A DNA stretch of 64,000 bases from Hippophae tibetana (Eukaryota > Streptophyta > Magnoliopsida > Rosales > Elaeagnaceae): contig CM072807.1 in the NCBI GenBank assembly GCA_037013495.1, positions 13,705,001 through 13,769,000 on the forward strand. Direction: 5' to 3'. Positions 58,741 through 64,000 of this stretch are shown piece by piece (within the stretch, counting starts at the first letter, position 1; each line of letters opens with the position of its first letter). A model generated the notes under the pieces. The model had not been told where the DNA came from. It ran no database searches and saw only the letters and a list, made by a program, of their open reading frames with translations. The position numbers and the translations under genes were made by a program.

Positions 58741-61700
58741 TCAAGCTGGATCCAGAAGATTTATGGATCCAAGCTTGGACAAAAGTCGTTGAAATTGATG
58801 AGAAGCCAAGGGCTTGGTGAAGATGTCAGCCAGTTGGTCGAAGCTTCTTGTATAATGTGTCTGAATCACCTGTGATTGAACTTGTTCACGAACGTAATGA
58901 CAATCAACTTCAATGTGTTTCGTCCTCTCGTGAAACACTGGGTTTGATGCTATATGCATAGCTGCCTGATTGTCGCAAAATAAGGACATAGGAAGAGTTG
59001 TAGGAACACCTAAATCACACAGAAGACCTTTAAGCCATATCAACTCACACGCAGTTGAAGCCATTGCACGATATTCTGCTTCGGCACTTGATCTGGCAAT
59101 GACAGTTTGCTTCTTACTCTTCCATGTGACCAAGTTTCCACCGACAAATGTACAGTAGCCAGTGGTGGACTTGCGATCAATTGCATTCCCTGCCCAATCA
59201 GCATCACAATACCCCATGATTTGTGTGTTGTCATTCTTCTTCATGATAATACCACGACCCACTGATCCTTTTAAGTAGCGTAAGATCCTTTTAACAAGGG
59301 TCAAATGCTCAAGTGTTGGGGAGTGCATGAATTGGCTCACAATACTTACAGAATATGTGATGTCAGGTCTGGTGATTGTTAGGTAGATCAACTTACCAAC
59401 CAGTCGTTGGTAATAACTTATATCCCTGAGTGGCGTGCCCTTCAAGCTAGGTTTGAGCTTGCTGTCAAGAGGGGTAATGGCTGGTTTAGCATCGCTCATG
59501 TTAGCTTCCTTAAGCAAATCTAGGACATATTTCCTTTGGTTAAGAAAGAGTCCCTTGTGCGAGGTTGCCATTTCTATACCAAGAAAGTACTTCAATATCC
59601 CAAGGTCTTTAATTGCAAACCTTTGTCTGAGGGACTGTTTGAGGTTGAAAATCTCGTCAGCATGATCACCTGTAATTATCAGATCATCTACATAAATCAG
59701 CACAACCAATTTGCCCATAGCTCCTGTGCGAACAAATAGTGAGGAATCGGCATTGCTGCTTTTGAAACCAACACTAGTGAGAACTGAGCTTAGCTTGGCA
59801 TACCAAGCTCGTGGGGACTGTTTCAAACCATAAATGGATTTGTGCAATTTGCACACTAAATCCAGTTCATTGCTTTGAGGATGCCCAGGTGGCAATTTCA
59901 TATAGACTTCTTCTTTGAGATCACCATGCAAGAATGCATTCTTCACATCCATTTGGTACATGGACCACCCCTTGTTTACAGCCACAGACAGTAACACTCT
60001 TACTGTGTTCATTTTTGCAACAGGTGCAAATGTTTCTTTGTAATCCACCTCGAATGTTTGAGTGAATCCCCGAGCCACCAATCTTGCTTTATACCTCTCA
60101 ATTGATCCATCTGACTTGAATTTGAGCTTATAGATCCATTTGCAACCCACAACTTTCTTGCCTTTTGGAAGTTTGGTGATGCTCCATGTGTTGTGTTGAT
60201 CTAGGGCTTTAAGTTCTTCTTGCATGGCTTCCTTCCACACCTCTTGGCTATTGGCCTCATGAAAGTTTTGAGGCTCACTGTAACTCGATATAGTGCTGAG
60301 GAATGCGGCATGGGTTGGTGTCACTCTCTTATATGACACATAATTTGAGATGGGATGTGTGGGTTTGTAGGTGACAAAGTCTTGAAGTCTTGTGGGAGGT
60401 TGCCTAACACGCATTGGATTACGTCGTGGAGCAGAAGGAGTTATCTCACACTCGTTCACATCTTGTACCATATTGTGAGGATCATCTTGATTATCACCAT
60501 CTTCATGCAGTGTACCATTAAGACGAGACCCTTCATTGTTATTTTCAGTGAGAGATGCATCAATGTTGACATAGCTGGGATCTTGTTGTTGTGGAGCCTT
60601 AAGTTCGATTCTTGGTAATGGAAACACATCCAAGATGTCATCCCCTTGACTTGTGATTTCATGTGACTTGCTAAAAAAAGGGTTAGTTTCATAAAATCGA
60701 ACATCTTTAGACACAATTAATCTCCTAAGTTGGGGATCATAACACTTATATCCCTTTTGTGTAGATGAATAACCAAGAAAAATACATTTAACAGCTCTAG
60801 GATCCAATTTATCTCGATGATGAGATTGAATATGTACAAAACAGATGCAACCAAAGACTCTAAGGTGTGAAAGGTTAATTTTCCTTCCTTTCATGACCTC
60901 TAGAGGAGACTTGAAATCCAAGACTCGACTGGGTAATCTATTGATGATGTAAGCAGCTGCCATAACCCCTTGGGACCAGAATCTCTTTGGTACATTCATT
61001 TGTAGCATTAATGCTCTAGTTTTTTCAAGTAAGTCCCGGTTTTTGCGTTCAGCTACACCATTTTGTTGAGGTGTGCCAACACAACTTGTTTGATGCATAA
61101 TGCCATGAATGCTCAAATATTGTTTCATGATATGGGACATGTATTCGGTGCCATTGTCAGACCTTAAGGTTTGAATTTTAGAAGAAAAGTGATTTTTAAC
61201 AAGATTATGAAAGTCCTTAAATACTTCCATAACTTCATTTTTAGACTTTAAAAGATATAACCATGTGACTCGAGAGAAATCATCAACAAAAATCACAAAA
61301 TACTTATAACCATCAAAAGATTCATTAATTGGTCCCCATACATCTGAATGAACTAGTTCAAAACACTTACTAGCCCTAGACAAGGAAGAATTAAAAGGCA
61401 ATCTAGTGGCCTTAGACAAGTGGCAAGTTTCACATGCAATTTCATCATTTCCTAAGTTTGGAAATAAAGTTGACAAAATTGGTAGAGAAGGGTGAGCTAA
61501 ACGTTGATGCCACAATTGATTATCTTGGATAGGATTAAACTTAGCTTGAAACCCTCTGGGATTGCTCTTGGATATGTAATAGAGACCATCTAAGTAAAAC
61601 CCTTCACCAATCGTCTTTTTGGTGACACAATCCTGAAAAATGACATTGTGAGGAGAAAAAATGGCTAAGCAATTCAAGGTATTTGTGATTTTTCCTACAG

Positions 61701-63072
61701 ACAGAAGTTGGAAAGGAAAGGAAGGTACATATAAAACTACCGACTCGATTTCATCTGACATTAATTTTATTTTTTCCTTTCCTAAAACCTTTACATTCTC
61801 ACCATTTGCAATTGAAACTTGAGAAGGATTTGCTAATTTTTCAAACTTATGAGACTTTGACACATGGTTTGTCATATGATCTGTGGCACCTGAATCTACA
61901 ACCCAAAAATCATGCAACATATTTATTTTAAGAGCAGTTTTAAAGGCTTTTATGATACCTTGCATGTCCTCTTGTGGTATGAGTTTTGTATCTGCCAAGA
62001 AGCCCGCAAACTTGCCTAGCAATGCTGTCGAGTTTCCTTCTTCTATGCTATCCACACAGTCAATTCTAGCTCCTCTTGTCTTGCTTTGAAGATACAACAT
62101 AAACTCATTCATGAGTTCAGCTGGATTCGCTGTGAAGTTCTTGAATGGATCAGACCCATTAGAGGTAGAGGCAAAAACATGATTAGCACGGAGTCCAGTA
62201 CGATTCACTTTCTGTAAACTCTTATCCTTTATAAAATCAGGTTTTAATTCTGGATGTAGAATCCAACATGTGTCCTTAACATGGCCCGTATGGTTGCAAT
62301 GTTGACACTTCAAGTTTGGATGCTTCCCTTTGTACTTCCTCTCGTTGGTTAGATAGGCTCTTGCCTCAGGTGAATTAGCCATTGTATCCTTGTTCATGAC
62401 TTTCCTTCTTACTTCTTCACGTTGAATTGTCGCACATACATTGGTGAAGGAAGGAAGTTCTGTATTCATGAGTATATGGCATCGTATATCTTCATATGTT
62501 GAATCCAGACTGGACAAAAGTTGAAATATCTTATCTTCTTCTGCTCTCTTTCGTAGCAGAGCTACATCGGTTGTATGAGGACGATATATTTCCAACTCAT
62601 TCCACATGCTTTTCATGCTTCCTAAGAGTTGTACAAAAGGCTTGCCATCTTGTTGCAGATCTGAGATGTCTTTCTTTAATTGAAAAACTCGTGCAGCATT
62701 ATTTTGACTGCCATACATTTCCTTGACCGTCTCCCATAGTTGGTATGCAGATTCAGAGTAACTGAATATTTCAGCTAATTTACGTTCCATGGAATTTAGG
62801 AGCCATGACATAACGAGCTGATCCTTACTAAGCCAGGATTCATAGGTTGGTGAGGAAACATCAGGTACTTCGATGTTTCCATTTATGAACCCCAACTTGG
62901 ACCTTCCACCTAGAGCCAGAGACACTGCTCTTGACCAAGGCAAGTAATTAAACTCATTCAACAAGATTGAGCTTAATCTTTGATTTGGGTTGACATCCAC
63001 CTCATGCATATTCATGAAGGAAAGCACTGATGAACTTTCAGCTTCTGATCCTAGCGGCTTGTCTTCAGCCAT
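58741..63072 (-). CDS. Copia Gag-Pol polyprotein, 1443 residues, intact
   Basis: Start taken at MAEDKP (63072), because the upstream extension to 63153 crosses the primer site. From the N-terminus: Gag; CCHC knuckle CQHCNHTGHVKDTC (256-269); aspartic protease DSGATDHM (393-400); integrase with HHCC finger (about 522-550, CETCHLSK) and catalytic Asp577, Asp639 and Glu675 (D-35-E spacing); reverse transcriptase (MDVKNAFLHGDL, LIYVDDLIITG); and RNase H (GYCDADWAGN, SSAEAEYRAM). The stop lies next to the polypurine tract. The polyprotein makes particles, copies the RNA and integrates the DNA. All catalytic motifs are present with no frame break. Confidence 0.95.
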   Translation of the reverse strand: MAEDKPLGSEAESSSVLSFMNMHEVDVNPNQRLSSILLNEFNYLPWSRAVSLALGGRSKLGFINGNIEVPDVSSPTYESWLSKDQLVMSWLLNSMERKLAEIFSYSESAYQLWETVKEMYGSQNNAARVFQLKKDISDLQQDGKPFVQLLGSMKSMWNELEIYRPHTTDVALLRKRAEEDKIFQLLSSLDSTYEDIRCHILMNTELPSFTNVCATIQREEVRRKVMNKDTMANSPEARAYLTNERKYKGKHPNLKCQHCNHTGHVKDTCWILHPELKPDFIKDKSLQKVNRTGLRANHVFASTSNGSDPFKNFTANPAELMNEFMLYLQSKTRGARIDCVDSIEEGNSTALLGKFAGFLADTKLIPQEDMQGIIKAFKTALKINMLHDFWVVDSGATDHMTNHVSKSHKFEKLANPSQVSIANGENVKVLGKEKIKLMSDEIESVVLYVPSFPFQLLSVGKITNTLNCLAIFSPHNVIFQDCVTKKTIGEGFYLDGLYYISKSNPRGFQAKFNPIQDNQLWHQRLAHPSLPILSTLFPNLGNDEIACETCHLSKATRLPFNSSLSRASKCFELVHSDVWGPINESFDGYKYFVIFVDDFSRVTWLYLLKSKNEVMEVFKDFHNLVKNHFSSKIQTLRSDNGTEYMSHIMKQYLSIHGIMHQTSCVGTPQQNGVAERKNRDLLEKTRALMLQMNVPKRFWSQGVMAAAYIINRLPSRVLDFKSPLEVMKGRKINLSHLRVFGCICFVHIQSHHRDKLDPRAVKCIFLGYSSTQKGYKCYDPQLRRLIVSKDVRFYETNPFFSKSHEITSQGDDILDVFPLPRIELKAPQQQDPSYVNIDASLTENNNEGSRLNGTLHEDGDNQDDPHNMVQDVNECEITPSAPRRNPMRVRQPPTRLQDFVTYKPTHPISNYVSYKRVTPTHAAFLSTISSYSEPQNFHEANSQEVWKEAMQEELKALDQHNTWSITKLPKGKKVVGCKWIYKLKFKSDGSIERYKARLVARGFTQTFEVDYKETFAPVAKMNTVRVLLSVAVNKGWSMYQMDVKNAFLHGDLKEEVYMKLPPGHPQSNELDLVCKLHKSIYGLKQSPRAWYAKLSSVLTSVGFKSSNADSSLFVRTGAMGKLVVLIYVDDLIITGDHADEIFNLKQSLRQRFAIKDLGILKYFLGIEMATSHKGLFLNQRKYVLDLLKEANMSDAKPAITPLDSKLKPSLKGTPLRDISYYQRLVGKLIYLTITRPDITYSVSIVSQFMHSPTLEHLTLVKRILRYLKGSVGRGIIMKKNDNTQIMGYCDADWAGNAIDRKSTTGYCTFVGGNLVTWKSKKQTVIARSSAEAEYRAMASTACELIWLKGLLCDLGVPTTLPMSLFCDNQAAMHIASNPVFHERTKHIEVDCHYVREQVQSQVIQTHYTRSFDQLADIFTKPLASHQFQRLLSKLGSINLLDPA

Positions 63073-63127
63073 TTCAAAGATTGAAGATGCTAAGATAATA
63101 ATAAAGCAGAAGCAAGTTAATTTTCCT

Positions 63128-63139
63128 GCTCTGATACCA
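63128..63139 (-). other. Primer binding site, initiator tRNA-Met type
   Basis: On the minus strand TGGTATCAGAGC directly follows the 5' LTR. It is the complement of the 3' end of plant initiator tRNA-Met, the usual Copia primer. Confidence 0.93.
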
Positions 63140-63505
63140 TGTAGAAAAAACAAGAAATAACTCTACACAAAAGAGTTCTCTAGTTTGTATTATTTTCTTC
63201 ATGTTTTCATTACAATTGTATAGCTATTTATAAGGAAATTTTATTCCTTCAATTACTCTTTAAATTAAGCATTCCTTGATTTACTCCTTGAATTAAGCAT
63301 TCCTTGATTTACTCCTTGAATTAAGCATTCCTTGATTTACTCCTTGAATTAAGGATTCCTTGTTTTACTCTTTGAATTAAGGATTCCTTGTTTTACTCCT
63401 TGAATTAAGGATTCCTTGTTTTACTCCTTGAATTAAGCTCCTTGTTTTATTCCTTGAATTAAGGTCCTTGTGTTTATTCTTTGAATTAAGAACTAATATC
63501 CAATA
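63140..63505 (-). repeat. 5' LTR of the intact Copia element
   Basis: Identical to 58368-58733 by direct reading, including the same number of minisatellite units (63249-63490). Confidence 0.95.
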
Positions 63506-64000
63506 GAACAGATAAGGTACTTATTTTTGCTATTTCTTCTTTGGTCAAGTAGTGCTTTTCTTTCTGGCTTTGGATTGGATCTTCGCCTCAGACCTTCTGA
63601 TGATAAAACTTCGTACAATTTATGTTTATTTACAATATGAAGCCAGATTCAAAGACAAGTATTTTATATCCTGAATTCTCTGTCACATTTTCTCTTCAAG
63701 GGTAAGCGATTTCATTTATATTATACTGATGTTGTTTGCAGGATGAATCAATACTTTACATATTTTTTGAGCTTGTAAGCCGAGGCTCCTTGCAAGCTCT
63801 TTACCAGCGTTATGTCCTCCTAGACTCCCACGTCATTACTTATACAAGACAGATTCTGCACGGTTTGAAGTATCTTCATGAAAGAAATGTGGTCCACAGG
63901 TGGTACAACTGAGTATAATGTTTTGTTCAAATTGTGGATCTGTTTGGAGTTCTGCTTAATTTTGTTTATTAGTTTCTTCCTCTGAGTCTTATGTGCTTGA

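Larger units (their letters stand above)
58368..63505 (-). mobile_element. Apparently intact Ty1/copia retrotransposon, 5138 bp
   Basis: Two 366-bp LTRs (58368-58733 and 63140-63505) that I read as identical base for base. Target duplication GAACA at 58363-58367 and 63506-63510. Read on the minus strand it has LTR (TATTGG...CTACA), a tRNA-Met primer site, one long gag-pol frame, a polypurine tract (TTGAGGGGGAG, at about 58734-58744) and LTR. Nothing needed for movement appears broken. It lies opposite to the kinase gene and within its third coding exon. Identical LTRs mean very recent insertion. Confidence 0.97.
56716..63899 (+). pseudogene. RPW8-domain MEKK1-like MAPKKK, coding exon split by a Copia insertion; continues past the window
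   Basis: Exon 1 (56716-57401) encodes an RPW8 domain, residues 1 to about 150. A glycine/alanine-rich hydrophobic N-terminus (AELVGGAALGAAFGLLIDAV) comes first, then amphipathic helices (KKLRMFRPALKDLSFTLESL) and a C-terminal helix (VKETLGLVGEMNTRLQRIEG). After a linker comes the MEKK kinase start with GRGSYG (216-221). Exon 2 (58092-58176) supplies Lys237. Exon 3 (58311-58367, resuming 63511-63516) is cut after codon 276 by the retrotransposon. Exon 4 (63742-63899) ends at the HR of the HRD motif, and the rest lies outside. Exon borders and phases match the upstream MEKK1 gene. Reading into the LTR adds six codons, then stops. RPW8 domains occur in RPW8.1/2, ADR1 and NRG1; fusion to a MAPKKK is unusual. 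Without the insertion all visible splice sites and frames are sound. Confidence 0.88.

Noticed and set aside
63073-63153. Upstream start of the Copia polyprotein at 63153
   Set aside because: That start lies in the LTR/primer-site junction and adds a hydrophobic stretch not expected in Gag; MAEDKP at 63072 fits better.

Overview
The window looks like nuclear DNA of a dicot plant. It is AT-rich, intron-bearing and full of plant retrotransposons and CACTA DNA transposons. The only cellular genes I can support are two members of the plant MEKK1-type MAP kinase kinase kinase family. I cannot name the species.

Layout. Positions 1-28317 are a nest of transposons. The ends of an old, mostly non-coding CACTA-like element lie at 1119 and 28317. 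Inside it sits a second, coding CACTA element (2628-11463, TSD TTT), which carries a decayed TNP2-type transposase, a second gene with a Ulp1-type protease domain, and a 280-nt foldback. A 15.5-kb Athila-type Ty3/gypsy retrotransposon (12604-28084, TSD CTCTA) follows, also inside the old element. The Athila has a tRNA-Asp primer site, two gag genes in tandem, and a gag-pro-pol frame split by an inverted solo LTR (20136-22062, TSD ATTGC). Positions 28318-30438 hold degenerate 5S rRNA pieces, a tRNA-like sequence and a SINE-like unit. A decayed Copia element lies at 30439-36522. A second decayed Copia (about 38325-44557) has been invaded by an Athila fragment that ends in telomere-like repeats and by a 1.5-kb solo LTR. 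It abuts a tandem TRIM array (44560-45172).

Genes. The first kinase gene (46574-51850, eight coding exons, 584 residues) is intact and ordinary. The second (56716 to beyond the window end) has the same kinase exons, but its first exon encodes an RPW8 domain, the coiled-coil/membrane domain of helper immune receptors and of the RPW8 mildew-resistance proteins. This RPW8-MAPKKK fusion is the most unusual object here. Its third coding exon is split by an apparently intact Copia retrotransposon (58368-63505) with identical 366-bp LTRs and a GAACA target duplication. This haplotype therefore probably makes only a truncated protein that keeps the whole RPW8 domain.

How they work together. In Arabidopsis, MEKK1 acts above MKK1/MKK2 and MPK4 in immunity, and that pathway is guarded by an NLR receptor. 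A tandem paralogue in which the regulatory N-terminus is replaced by RPW8 suggests a link between kinase signalling and RPW8-type immune proteins; that link is inference. The transposons show a relative order of events: old CACTA, then the coding CACTA and Athila, then the solo LTR inside Athila. The Copia in the kinase gene is very recent.
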